From Pseudoips prasinana (taxonomy: Eukaryota > Arthropoda > Insecta > Lepidoptera > Nolidae), in the NCBI GenBank assembly GCA_951640165.1, contig OX621234.1:9119001-9183000 (forward strand): a DNA stretch of 64,000 nucleotides, in the 5' to 3' direction. Of the stretch, positions 56,601 through 63,904 are shown in pieces (position 1 is the stretch's first letter; every line of letters begins with the position of its first letter). Both the position numbers and the translations under genes were made by a program. The notes under the pieces were generated by a model, which saw nothing but the letters and a program-made list of their open reading frames with translations, did no database searches and had not been told where the DNA came from.

Positions 56601-57400
56601 TGATAATTTACATGTAAAAAAGAGTGATGACCTTTTTTTCCACAATACACGCAAGTTTTAAAACTATGACACTTTTCTGATGAGTCATGCGATAAACAAT
56701 TTCTGCACATATGTTTTTTATTTACTTCCATACTACGACTTTGTACTGACATCGCTTTAAATTCCGTGCACTGGTATATAGTGTGTTCTTGACTGTCACA
56801 GAACCAACAAAATTGATACTCCTTCTCTCTACTCTCTACTATTTGTTTGTTTGATGCCAGTGGTGATTCATACGAGTAATTAGGTTTACTGGAGGGTTCT
56901 TCTTTGAAATAGCTGTTTGTTTCCAGACATTTAAACCGTTTTTCTAAGAACTGCATCATTTCCGCAAATACTTGGGGCTTGTTTGGTTCTTCTAGTTGAT
57001 GTTCATACTTTTCATCAGTTTCGGAATCCCATATTCTACTCAGTATTCTTGTCATAATAGGGTCCCATGTCGAAGTGTTTACGTTTTGATTTTTTAATGC
57101 TTCCAGGTTTTCATTGATGGTGTCGTGCAATTCTCTTAAATTTACTGCATTGCCTTTCTTTATTTTTGGAATATTCAGCATATTGTCAATATGTTTAGTA
57201 ATTATTATTCTCTCATTTTTATATCGTTTAATCAGTAGGTTCCACGCAGTTACGTAATTAATGTCGCAAACTGTTAAATGCTTAATCAGCTTAGCGGCGT
57301 CACCCCGTACCTGTGTTTTCAAATATTGCATTTTTTCTGTGGCGGTCAATGATTTGTCTTCATGTATTATTTTCAGAAATAAATCATAAAAAAGCTCCAT
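50639..57400 (-). CDS. pol: BEL/Pao gag(C-part)-pol-env polyprotein, 2253 codons
   Basis: Domains in order. Residues 1-160: rest of the gag-like DUF1759 domain. CCHC knuckle C198-X2-C201-X4-H206-X4-C211, then Cys/His groups at 232-244 and 250-263. Protease YDQGSE at 341-346. Reverse transcriptase 620-830 with D671 and the FVDD box 747-750. RNase H with D923, E968, D998 and D1044. Integrase zinc motif H1220/H1225/C1255/C1258, core D1290, D1356, E1408 and a DUF5641-like tail near 1490-1580. Envelope from about 1620: hydrophobic leader 1626-1642, furin-type RKKR 1739-1742 followed by a GLLGQFLTSIFG fusion-peptide-like stretch, a helical region 1760-1815, seven Cys at 1970-2064, at least seven N-X-S/T sequons, membrane segment 2148-2167 and an 86-residue tail. 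No internal stop. The first ATG lies within DUF1759, so translation must normally arrive from gag. Confidence 0.92.
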   Translation of the reverse strand: MELFYDLFLKIIHEDKSLTATEKMQYLKTQVRGDAAKLIKHLTVCDINYVTAWNLLIKRYKNERIIITKHIDNMLNIPKIKKGNAVNLRELHDTINENLEALKNQNVNTSTWDPIMTRILSRIWDSETDEKYEHQLEEPNKPQVFAEMMQFLEKRFKCLETNSYFKEEPSSKPNYSYESPLASNKQIVESREKEYQFCWFCDSQEHTIYQCTEFKAMSVQSRSMEVNKKHMCRNCLSHDSSEKCHSFKTCVYCGKKGHHSFLHVNYQHSKQFTTSSPRHENPRGSESRNSVIPFTSKNETKTLSNISTTTKPDIQKTTLLATALVRANAIDGTPHLLRVLYDQGSEASFCTEETAQILSYPRSKIQTEIIGIADDKPKTSNYCINVVLQPRFTSKYKLPVTLIVLPKLTGSLPKRTIPQLHTNYLENKLIADPTYYKQGPIDIILGAQEYSKLLLKGLQKIQDGIIAQDTEFGWILSGISCNTITNIKIISMTTRTTEIQQISKFWEIEEVPEKYQLSNNDRMCENFYQETTVRNPDGTYTVRLPFKQYNVSYGNSRQKAAARLLQLERKFAKDKSLQIKYQDFLTEYLEMGHMTKVPKSDYYQGKYYIPHQPVIKEDSLTTKLRVVFDASSKSSSQISLNDNMYVGPRLQQDLASILLRWRKHKIVFMADIEKMYRFIKIGKEDWTFQRILWRDSPKQPMDEYELTTVTYGTSSAPYLAIRTLQQLAMSEKKKYPKPSQVALQDFFVDDMLSGENDVESAKILQTDLIHMLQAGGFNLRKWSSNNVELLRNIPNENQDNQMMKIPLDETKKSLGILWSPLKDSFSFSVTVNKMEIPTKRFILSEITKLFDPLGWLAPVLINMKLIIQELWTNGTEWDQPVDNAIKSRWVDIQDQLKALENISIPRWCKFTTDSQAELHGFSDASEKAYGAVVYCRIYKGNNTYDVTLLQAKSKVAPKKQKTTLPKLELCAAVLLAKLMQKIVNEMKIPITNIYCWSDSMITLGWIKGEADKWKTFVANRVSEIQKKLPQGKWYYINTSQNLADVITRGVVPNKLKNFDLWWNGPDWLKTGYIPSTKTIPEICEEIKRCYHITNNVQQQDTIWERFASFQKMVRVLSYCYRFRDKQRNIKPLTRTEINRTTVQIILLVQRVEFLEEYKTIKSGLLLKNNKIACLDPFIDPDGLLRVGGRLQNSNLPYDQKHPILLPHHHHIVAILVHDAHINTLHGGNRLTLAYIRQKYWILGGKRLVKGHIRKCVKCIRYKSATMSQKMGALPKARVTESYPFSHTGIDYAGPVQVRAMKGRGHKSYKGYIAIFVCLSTKAIHLELVGDLSTESFIAALRRFMARRGPVAHIYSDNATNFVGAANFLYRELLIITQSNDFQNTMANIGTHWHFIPPSSPHFGGIWEAGVKSMKHHLRRVIGEQTLTYEELTTFLHQTEACLNSRPLCAQSEDINDNVVLTPSHFLIGREAVGVPDPLSNINTDLVNRWKHIQRMKKDFWKSWTNDYLQQLQQRYKWKKNQENLDIGSVVIIKDENINPSKWPLAKVKEVHVGNDGLTRVVTLLKPSGSTLKRSIHTLIPLPIKSNKDDHSCNNVASNTVHTNMRKTYTRNSNGNQTKTASNCSKWFIYLLIIIQMFSTVTSTTTYFIKSLSPGIYVEQIGTASIDRGMFRIEKHFERQRLQQDYMRIKTVTSKFNILCSNTEVVTTETHCKQLYHHLIEQETKYERIKEYLTEVNQTRKKRGLLGQFLTSIFGVNDEVYKDINSLNMNQEKLIKAANHQTKFMISTISQVNSTEERIRKKLEGFQTKINHVIEYINNYNHWYTTIDHNRIKIQIMQTYQLANNYITEIIDYYNGLLDIYLSKTTVYSVLSPKNVSDLILSANKKLPSNLKIIQQHLLETKIFENISHILVHAYFPIQDINKYTLIHTTPIPKKDAHKSFQSIEISKPYIALDYNNELYFELNHDEYKSCLQRDHHFICFPGAVKNMQLNKNCIIDQLFKNETRTKCPVKSFDIPSSIMWKQLCMQNTWMFLAKDSTTASIVCDGQREEVVLQNVGVIKISDTCIIKSTNSILAAQRSVSAQIASSYSKQINFTIDTYVSTSNKIVNMSKEEVIGNSRDFFLNLVNNENSLKLELNNTIWKQIYSHTYVVSFISSLLMLILAIVIVRYGPKMINCIRTAIQRNTRHPKEPCAKQPTTRPGSADDTIYSQPNRQSTKNFTSTKNSTNEIPTITSGTTELYELKPIPERRQNVHM
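50652..50665 (-). promoter_or_regulatory. Polypurine tract for plus-strand priming
   Basis: GAGAGGCGGCAGAA abuts the 3' LTR start TGTT. Twelve of 14 bases are purines. It is also coding (codons for Glu-Arg-Arg-Gln and the first bases of Asn), so protein and priming signals overlap. Confidence 0.7.
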
Positions 57401-58107
57401 GACTCATAACTCCCGGTGAATACTGGAATGACTATTTTCGGTAATTTAACCGATGAAGCATGTTTCTCATTGGTTGATTGTACTTTGTCGCATACTTGAT
57501 TTGTTATACGATCATAATCCACTCTTAATGTTTCGAATATACCGTCTTGAAAATAACTGTGATCCATTGTGTTTTCTTCGTCCAATATGTCAAAATGAGT
57601 TTCCTCTACTTTCTGCCATTGTTTTTGCAAAGTTTCCAGTAACGTAATAAAATGCGACATAGGCTTATTTTGCTCCAGAGATTGGGCTGCGTTTTGTAGA
57701 TTAAGTTTTATGTGGTTAATGCGATATAGTTGCAAATTCATTTTTGCTGAATTAACAACTTCTGGTTGCGGCTCCACGCCTTCTGGTTCATATAATTGAC
57801 AAAGTGTTTGAACTTTCTTCTCACACTTTCCTAGGTATTCCATGGCTTCTGTATATAGCTCTTTAATGGACCCGAAATAGTCAGAAGTGACGTATTTATG
57901 GTTTAACAGTATTTCTTGGTCCTCTAAACATACATGATTGTCCGAAGTTCTGGTGAAGATATCTGTTAATCGAGATCTCCTTTCCGTAATGTATTTCAAC
58001 GTTTTCCTTGAAGCTGAGTCTTTTTTGATGTTGGTGAATATTTGGTTTATTTCCTTGTAGTTCGCTTCTTGGTTTCTTATGATCTCATTTATTTCTTGTA
58101 CCTCCAT
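57373..58107 (-). CDS. gag: BEL/Pao gag, N-terminal part (244 codons)
   Basis: Starts with ATG at 58107, 334 bases after the 5' LTR. The N-terminal 140 residues are Glu/Lys-rich and predicted helical. The C-terminal end reads LPKIVIPVFTGSYESWSFF, which is the beginning of the DUF1759 gag domain, and then runs out of frame and stops at 57373. The next ORF starts at 57400 with the continuation of that domain, so the two frames overlap by 28 bases. In the coding strand the overlap holds AGC TTTTTT ATG. A one-base backward shift on the six T would continue into the long frame. Either a programmed -1 frameshift or a lost base in the homopolymer explains this; I cannot tell which. Confidence 0.88.
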   Translation of the reverse strand: MEVQEINEIIRNQEANYKEINQIFTNIKKDSASRKTLKYITERRSRLTDIFTRTSDNHVCLEDQEILLNHKYVTSDYFGSIKELYTEAMEYLGKCEKKVQTLCQLYEPEGVEPQPEVVNSAKMNLQLYRINHIKLNLQNAAQSLEQNKPMSHFITLLETLQKQWQKVEETHFDILDEENTMDHSYFQDGIFETLRVDYDRITNQVCDKVQSTNEKHASSVKLPKIVIPVFTGSYESWSFFMIYF

Positions 58108-58425
58108 CGTTTTCTTGCCGCCCTACCCTATCTACTAACAGATATAATATATATGATAAACAACACTTAGTTACGTTCTTTGTCCTCGATACGGTATAAT
58201 GCGACTTCTCAAATACCGGGGCGACCCGCTGGTGGGAGACCGGTACCCGATCCGCTACCGCACGATCGCAACTAAGTTAGTCAGTCTTAACATACAACAA
58301 CCTAGCGCTAATTGGGTACGCTAACCTGGGTATGTAAGGGTGTCAGTCAGTCAGCCTACGGAAAAAAAAACAGTAAAATATAATAAGTATTATTTCACAA
58401 ATTTTAAGGGACTGATTCAAATTAA
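58108..58425 (-). other. BEL/Pao untranslated leader
   Basis: About 320 bases between the primer site and the gag ATG. It has no long ORF. A CGGGGCGACCCGC stretch near 58220 and an A-rich stretch near 58370 are the only notable parts. A packaging signal would be expected here by analogy. Confidence 0.55.
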
Positions 58426-58439
58426 TTCTCGAAGGACCA
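58426..58439 (-). promoter_or_regulatory. Primer binding site, tRNA-Tyr type
   Basis: Starting two bases after the 5' LTR, the - strand reads TGGTCCTTCGAGAA. The first 12 bases are complementary to the 3' end of animal tRNA-Tyr (CUCGAAGGACCA as I recall it). That would prime minus-strand DNA synthesis. Confidence 0.75.
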
Positions 58440-58441
58440 AA

Positions 58442-59047
58442 TGTACGGGCATAAGATAATTTGTAGGGTCAAATTAACCAACGCTCGCACGTAACCTACT
58501 CCTTACTGTGTACCACTCGTAAAAGTCCTACCACCCTAGCCTAACCATATGTACTGATAACATATAATTATATAGATAGGTACGGGAAGCCTGTTGCCAG
58601 GAGACCTAAGGCAACAGACGGAAACTATGAAGGAAGCAGGGGTGTGTACGTAGTGCAATGTACACAGGAGAGAGGGTTTTCTCACTGCCGGTCAAGCAGG
58701 CTCACAAGACCGATCGTACTGACGGCTAAAGGTGTCTTGGCCGCAGTGAGAGGTGGTGACAGGGTAATGAGCCAAAGTCGGATTCAACGTAATGACTGCT
58801 TTTATTTACAATATTAAAATCTTATATACTAATCTTAAACTAAATACACATTCACGCCTATTCACTTGTGTGCCATCCGTGTGTTGCGTCGACGCTGCAG
58901 TCTTCAATATTTCGGTCAGTTGTATGCTGACGCTGAGCTGTACTTTGTCCCAAGATGCGTCGATGTAGTAAATTTGTCATTGATTGCTGTGTTGATATAA
59001 ATTAATTAGGGTTCCTTGAAGTAAATATTATGGTTCACATGTGAACA
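58442..59047 (-). repeat. 5' LTR of the BEL/Pao element
   Basis: Identical to 50046..50651 base for base as far as I could compare. By position, U3 is about 58798..59047, R starts near 58797 and U5 runs to 58442. The outer end again carries the GTTCACATGTGAAC palindrome. Confidence 0.93.
58797..58828 (-). promoter_or_regulatory. LTR core promoter: TATA box and initiator
   Basis: TATATAAG at 58821..58828 (- strand) is followed 31 bases from its first T by the A of a CAGTC initiator at 58797. That spacing is the usual one for arthropod TATA promoters. AATAAA lies between them at 58801..58806, so the poly(A) signal sits just upstream of R. Confidence 0.65.
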
Positions 59048-59052
59048 CAATT

Positions 59053-59402
59053 CATCTGATAAATTAATTATTATTGGAATGTGTTAACTAAATAAAAATA
59101 AAAATAATTTTCAATCAAGATTGTAAATTATTCAATTAAACGAGTAGGTAATCTGTTTACAATTTCTATCTAGGTATTGAGCAGAATGTTTAGCAATATT
59201 AAATTTTGGCACTATTACATTTTTTGACGGTATATAGAGACCGTTAGTACGCCTATTTTTCAAAATTATCATAATTCGTTATTAGACAGAACATAAGTGA
59301 TATTCTTTAGTTACTTGTTAATAAATTTATTACATATATGCTAAGGTTTAGGTAAGGTTTTTGCAAACGAAATCTGATGTAATCTGCCGGGTCAGCTAAT
59401 TT
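59053..59402. other. No gene recognised
   Basis: AT-rich presumed intron resuming after the LTR element; continuous with the sequence left of 50041 once the insertion is ignored. Confidence 0.45.
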
Positions 59403-59494
59403 CTTTTATAGATTTTCAACTTTATCACAGAAGCATAAGGTTCTCTTTCAATTGGGGAAATTTGACATATTGGGGTAGCTTGATGTGCTGGCGT
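59403..59494. mobile_element. Palindromic MITE P, half copy
   Basis: Only the right part is left: TTTCAACTTTATCACAGAAG, CAATTGGGGAAATTTGACAT and TTGGGGTAGCTTGATGTGCTGGCG. Confidence 0.6.
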
Positions 59495-59642
59495 CTTCAA
59501 TGTAACATCCGCGATACGTTTAATGTCATTTTGCATACTCATTATATTCTTAATTGAGTAACATCGAAGTGATTAAATAATACGAGGGGAAGTTTCCGTA
59601 AATCGAGATTCTACATAAATAGATATTACCTCAGATTCTTTC

Positions 59643-59681
59643 TCTTTGAGTACACTCATGGGGTGTGAGTGTACTCAAAGA
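59643..59681. repeat. Perfect 16-base inverted repeat, 7-base loop
   Basis: TCTTTGAGTACACTCA, loop TGGGGTG, TGAGTGTACTCAAAGA. Confidence 0.85.
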
Positions 59682-59742
59682 TACAGGTCCGTCTCCGAAT
59701 TTTCGTAGTGCAAAAATAGTTCAATATTTTTTTTCACATATT

Positions 59743-59881
59743 GTACAGACGCCAGCACACCAAGCTACATATGTGTCAAATTTCCCCATTTGAATGTGAA
59801 CCTTATGCTTATGTGATAAAGTTGAAAATCTATAAAAGAAATTTGACCGATTGGGGTAGCTGGATGTTCTATCGTCTGTAC
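59743..59881. mobile_element. Palindromic MITE P, full copy
   Basis: GTACAGACGCCAGCACACC to ATCGTCTGTAC. The left arm has a short deletion (CAAGCTACATATGTGTC). The central AATGTGAACCTTATGC is kept. The 81-codon - strand ORF crossing it is spurious. Confidence 0.72.
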
Positions 59882-61020
59882 ATGCATTATATTTCTTAGT
59901 ATCGCCTGGGCAGTAGTTTCTCTTATTTCAGAGTTGTTCTCTAACATAAGTATCTGTAGGCCCCTGATTTGATTTAATATCTGTTGTCTAATAATTATAA
60001 GCAGGGCCAACAGCTTAACGTTCCCTCAGTAGCACGGAGACGCCTAGAAATTAAACAGCTATAGCTGTCACCGATCTATAGACTGACCGCCTGTATAGGT
60101 GTTTTGCCTCTCCAATTACTAACGGATTAGTGAGAGCAACGATAAAAAGAAAATGTATTATAACCAATTTTTGTTATTGATAAATCCGTATGAAAGATGT
60201 AGACGTATTTTTAATAGACATTTGTTTTCGGCTGGGTAATAAATAGGCTTTATGTTGGTTTTTGGAGGATCATAACTTCTACAAAAATGCTTTATCTAGA
60301 CTACATAATGTAACAATATTAATATATGTAGGTATTTAATAATTATAGCATGTAGACTTCATTGTGGACAGATGCCGCTTAATAATTTAAAGCACTTAGT
60401 TAAAAAGTCTGATTCGCTAATCAGTTTCATATGTGGAGTTTTGGACGAGCGACGCGACGTGCATCATTTATTAGCGCTGTGTACGGAGTGAACAGCTAAG
60501 GAAATTTTCAAAAATAATTATAGAACAAATGTCAGGAAATATTTTTGTATAAAGCCATAAATAATAATGAATGGATAAATGAATAAGTTATACACGTGAT
60601 AGTAGGTACTTTATATTTCAGGTAAAATGTAGTAAGTTTCAAAAATTGAATTTTATAGCATTATTCGCAATTCAAAGCGTCAATATGATATGATCTTACA
60701 CATGCAACTGTGAACATATCAGTCGGCCATGATTCTAGAAAACAGAACCGATAGATAATACATACATCCTCCGAAAGGGTGGTTAGCAAGGGAATCCTAA
60801 ATTTGATCTGCCAGCGTGTATCGTTCGTAGCTTAACGCAGAGCGCCTACCCCGGATTGGTGGTTCGAGACCCGCCGGATGATTAAATTTATGATTTCCCA
60901 TTTTTGAGATGTAGTAAGTTTGTTTTCTTGTATTGTGTGTGGAGTGAGATCTGTACAGACTTAATCAATTATGGAGTCAAACACCCTATAATTAAAAAAT
61001 AAAATTTTATATCGGGAATC
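59882..61020. other. No gene; tRNA-like fragment at 60807..60890
   Basis: Presumed intron. 60807..60890 includes TCGTAGCTTAACGCAGAGCG and TGGTGGTTCGAGACCC, with A- and B-box resemblance and spacing of about 35 bases. It does not fold into a convincing cloverleaf by eye and is probably a SINE head. Confidence 0.45.
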
Positions 61021-61205
61021 ATCATCATGAACCAGCGGTTTGCCTAAGTCGTTGCGCTTGGCATACGACTTGGCGACCACAGTTAGGTGGCAGCTATAGT
61101 ACACAGGTGGCGCTGCTGGCCGACTACTTGCTGAATCCCTTAGTCGCCTTTTACAACACGGGATGTAATGGGGTAACCATGTTATTCTTTTTAGGCGAAA
61201 ACCAC
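61021..61205 (+). mobile_element. 'CATCATCATGAACC' repeat, whole copy
   Basis: CATCATCATGAACCAGCGG through GGTGGCAGCTATAGTACACA, CAGGTGGCGCTGCTGG and TAGTCGCCTTTTACAACACG, ending GAAAACCACACGG. It gives the unbroken order of the blocks seen split at 8501 and duplicated at 44089. Confidence 0.6.
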
Positions 61206-61354
61206 ACGGATAAATAATAAATTGGGAAGAGACGCAGAGTATCTGTATCTAAATTGCGTAAAATAATAATAGTCTAGTCTTATATCGACCACCAAAAATG
61301 AAAAGTAAAAAAATTAAGCGATTTGCGTCTAATGTCTTGAGAGAAATTTGAAGA

Positions 61355-61553
61355 GGACACCCCAGAGACTGCTTCTTCAATTAAGTTGCTATTCAGTAAC
61401 TATATAATACTTCTGTTAGAATAATTTACAAAACTAAACGGAACAAACAAAAGTTACAGTACAAGTTACTAAATTGAATAATGTATATTCTAATAGAAGT
61501 ATTATATAGTTACTAAATAGCAACATAATTGAAGAAGCAGTCTCTGAAGTGTC
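61355..61553. repeat. Long fold-back, about 70-base arms
   Basis: GACACCCCAGAGACTGCTTC through CTATATAATACTTCTGTTAG on the left. The complementary CTAATAGAAGTATTATATAG through GAAGCAGTCTCTGAAGTGTC is on the right. Few mismatches; the central 55 bases are unpaired and AT-rich. No ORF. Probably a fold-back MITE. Confidence 0.8.
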
Positions 61554-61638
61554 ATAACAATACAGATCGCGGTCCTAGATGTGATGCCTTATAGAGTAAC
61601 ATTAGTTAAATCATTCTCTAGAGACAGAACCTAATACC

Positions 61639-61675
61639 CTATAGAAGTGAATACCTTCAGTATTCACTTCTATAG
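61639..61675. repeat. Perfect 16-base inverted repeat, 5-base loop
   Basis: CTATAGAAGTGAATAC, loop CTTCA, GTATTCACTTCTATAG. Confidence 0.88.
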
Positions 61676-61777
61676 TTCCATTCGAGTCTTAGGTGAAAAT
61701 TTTAGTACATTGATGCGTAAAACCGTTTTGACGAACTCCGGTCTCATAAACTTTAGTGAATATTTATTTATTATTTA

Positions 61778-62088
61778 CTAGCTGTGCCCCGTGGTTTTAC
61801 CCGCGTTAAATTTTATAAATTATCACAGGTCCTACCCGTAGGTGATAGCGTGATAATATGTAGCCTATATTTGACCAGACCTCTTAGTAATATTTATGCA
61901 AAATTTGAAGTAAATCCATGCAGTACTTTTTGAGATTAGCCCGGATATACATACAGACAAACAGACAAAAATTCTAAAAACTATATTTTTGGCTTCGATA
62001 TCAATTGTAGATCACGCCCCCCGTATCCTTTAAAAAAAATATTCATTGTACAGTTTTGACTTTCCTACGATTTTATTATATGTATAGA
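61778..62088 (-). mobile_element. Helitron-like A, full-length copy
   Basis: CTAG at 61778..61781 beside A, and TC start at 62087..62088 beside T (on +). CTGTGCCCCGTGGTTTTACC shows one changed hairpin base. Length 311. Confidence 0.72.
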
Positions 62089-62751
62089 TTATAATAGATA
62101 CATCATCAACTTAACACTAAACATTTGAAGATGACAAGTTATTGAGTTTAAGACTAGGTGTTAAATCTCTACAGATGTATACAACATTCATAAAAAAAAA
62201 TAGTCATAAATATACTAAACACAAAAAAAAACAATACTTAATACTATACTACTAATGCAAATTAAACTTAACCTAAAAACATTTAAATTTGGATAAAAGT
62301 AAAAACAGAGAGACGTAGAAACATAAAATTTTTAACTAAAGACTAAATCATTTTAATAATTAACAAATACATTATGATATCTATAAATTATATTATTTAT
62401 TAAATATAAGCTGTTGAATTATTGCTTAATTGAATAGAAGTGATGAAGAGCGATATAGTTGAGAAGTGGACCCAATGTATGGGGCTTTGACTATACTGAT
62501 TTTTTTTTATATATTGTGGACAGGGTCTAAATTGCGATAACAATTAAGGCAAATCATTACCTTTAGGTTACCCGACGTTTCGGCATGGATTGCACCAGCC
62601 GTGGTAACGGGTCGACTGGTGTGGCTTTACTGAATAAATTAGAACATTCAATCTGATTTGATACTGATCACTGACTATCTGAAAGAGAGTTGGACACTGG
62701 AACTCCTCGTGACGAGTTATTCATCACTATACTATCTATTTATTAAATAAA
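62089..62751. other. No gene recognised
   Basis: AT-rich presumed intron. TACCCGACGTTTCGGCATGG near 62569 with CCGTGGTAACGGGTCGACTG next to it looks like part of a dispersed repeat I have met in insect genomes, but there is no second copy here. Confidence 0.4.
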
Positions 62752-63072
62752 CTAGCTGTGCCCCGCGGTTTTACCCGCGTTAAATTTTGTTAATTATCAC
62801 AGCTCCTCCCCCGTAGGTGATAGCGTGATAATGTGTACCCTATATGTTGACCCGACCTCTTAGTAATATTCATGCAAAATTTTAAGTAAATCCATGCAGT
62901 ACTTACTGAGTTTAGCTCGGACATACATACAGACAAACAGATAAACAGACAAAAATTCTAAAAACTATATTTTTGGCTTCGATATCTATTGAAGATGACG
63001 CCCCAAGTATCCTTTAAAAAAAATATTCAATGTACAGTTTTGACTTTTCTACGATTTTATTATATGTATAGA
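62752..63072 (-). mobile_element. Helitron-like A, full-length copy (first of a tandem pair)
   Basis: CTAG at 62752 beside A. The distal end GTATAGA joins directly to the next copy. The hairpin CGCGGTTTTACCCGCG is intact. Confidence 0.73.
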
Positions 63073-63385
63073 TAGCTGTGCCCCGCGGTTTTACCCGCGT
63101 TATATTTTATAAATTATCACAGCTCCTCCCCCGTAGTTGATAGCGTGATAATATGTAGCCTATATGTTGACCCGACCTCTTAGTAATATTTATGCAAAAT
63201 TTGAAGTGAATCCATGCAGTAGTTTTTGAGTTTAGCCCGGACATACATACAGAGAAACAGACAAAAATTCTAAAAACTATATTTTTGGCTTCGATGTCTA
63301 TTGTAGATCACGCCCCAAGTATCATTATTTTTAAATATTCAATGTACAGTTTTGACTTTCCTACGATTGTATCATAATATATAAT
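63073..63385 (-). mobile_element. Helitron-like A, second of a head-to-tail pair
   Basis: Begins TAGCTGTGCCCCGCGG with no spacer from the previous copy, so its terminal CTAG has lost one base at the join. The distal end is worn (CGATTGTATCATAATATATA). Confidence 0.68.
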
Positions 63386-63390
63386 ATCTA

Positions 63391-63590
63391 GGGACAATAA
63401 GATCAAGGGACAATGTCACACAGATCATCCTAGCCCCAAACTAAGCAAAGCTTGTACTATGGGTACCAGGCGACGATATACATACTTATATAGACAGATA
63501 AATACAAATATTCGTGCTCATCACACAAATATTTGCACTTACAGCTTCGTAGGCAGGAGCACTACCAACTAGGCTACGGTGACCGTCAAT
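63391..63590 (-). mobile_element. SINE-A copy lacking the B box
   Basis: CACACAGATCATCCTAGCCC tail side and CACTACCAACTAGGCTACGG head are normal. Between GCACTTAC and AGCTTCGTAGGC, however, the 23 bases containing the B box in the other copies are absent. Confidence 0.75.
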
Positions 63591-63904
63591 ATGTATAGAT
63601 ATGATTGGTCGAATATACGAGTATGATCGCATACACTATGTTGGCCGTTGCGCAAAAATATTTGGCACCATATGACATATGTCACCACGACTGCCATCTC
63701 TCCGCAACCGGGGGCGCTCATTGGTCAATTCAAATAGCGCGCTTCTCCGGTTTCCTGTGCCACATTTACTGAGAGGAAAGAATACTTATATAGATAATTA
63801 AATAAATAAAAAATCTTTATAGACTTAAGTGATACATTTACATTCTTCTTAATCTAAGAGTATGTTTCTATACTTTTGACATTATTCTAAGTGAACACTA
63901 ACGT
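63591..63904. other. No gene recognised
   Basis: A moderately GC-rich patch at 63655..63770 (ACCATATGACATATGTCACC, CAACCGGGGGCGCTCATTGG) stands out from the AT-rich surroundings but matches no family or gene that I know. Confidence 0.4.

Larger units (their letters stand above)
50046..59047 (-). mobile_element. BEL/Pao LTR retrotransposon with envelope, near intact
   Basis: 9002 bases with two 606-base LTRs that I found identical over their full length by reading them side by side. A perfect 5-base duplication CAATT flanks it (50041..50045 and 59048..59052), within the 4-6 bases usual for BEL/Pao integrases. Order on the - strand: 5' LTR, tRNA-Tyr primer site, leader of 334 bases, gag, long gag-pol-env ORF, polypurine tract, 3' LTR. 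Coding is open except for a frame change inside gag. LTR identity implies very recent insertion. Some insect BEL elements such as roo also carry env in the same long ORF (established knowledge). Confidence 0.93.

Noticed and set aside
50985..56603. Short + strand ORFs across the retroelement
   Set aside because: All are opposite-strand shadows of the 2253-codon frame.
60807..60890. Possible tRNA gene
   Set aside because: A- and B-box-like motifs are present, but I could not draw an acceptor or anticodon stem; a SINE head is more likely.
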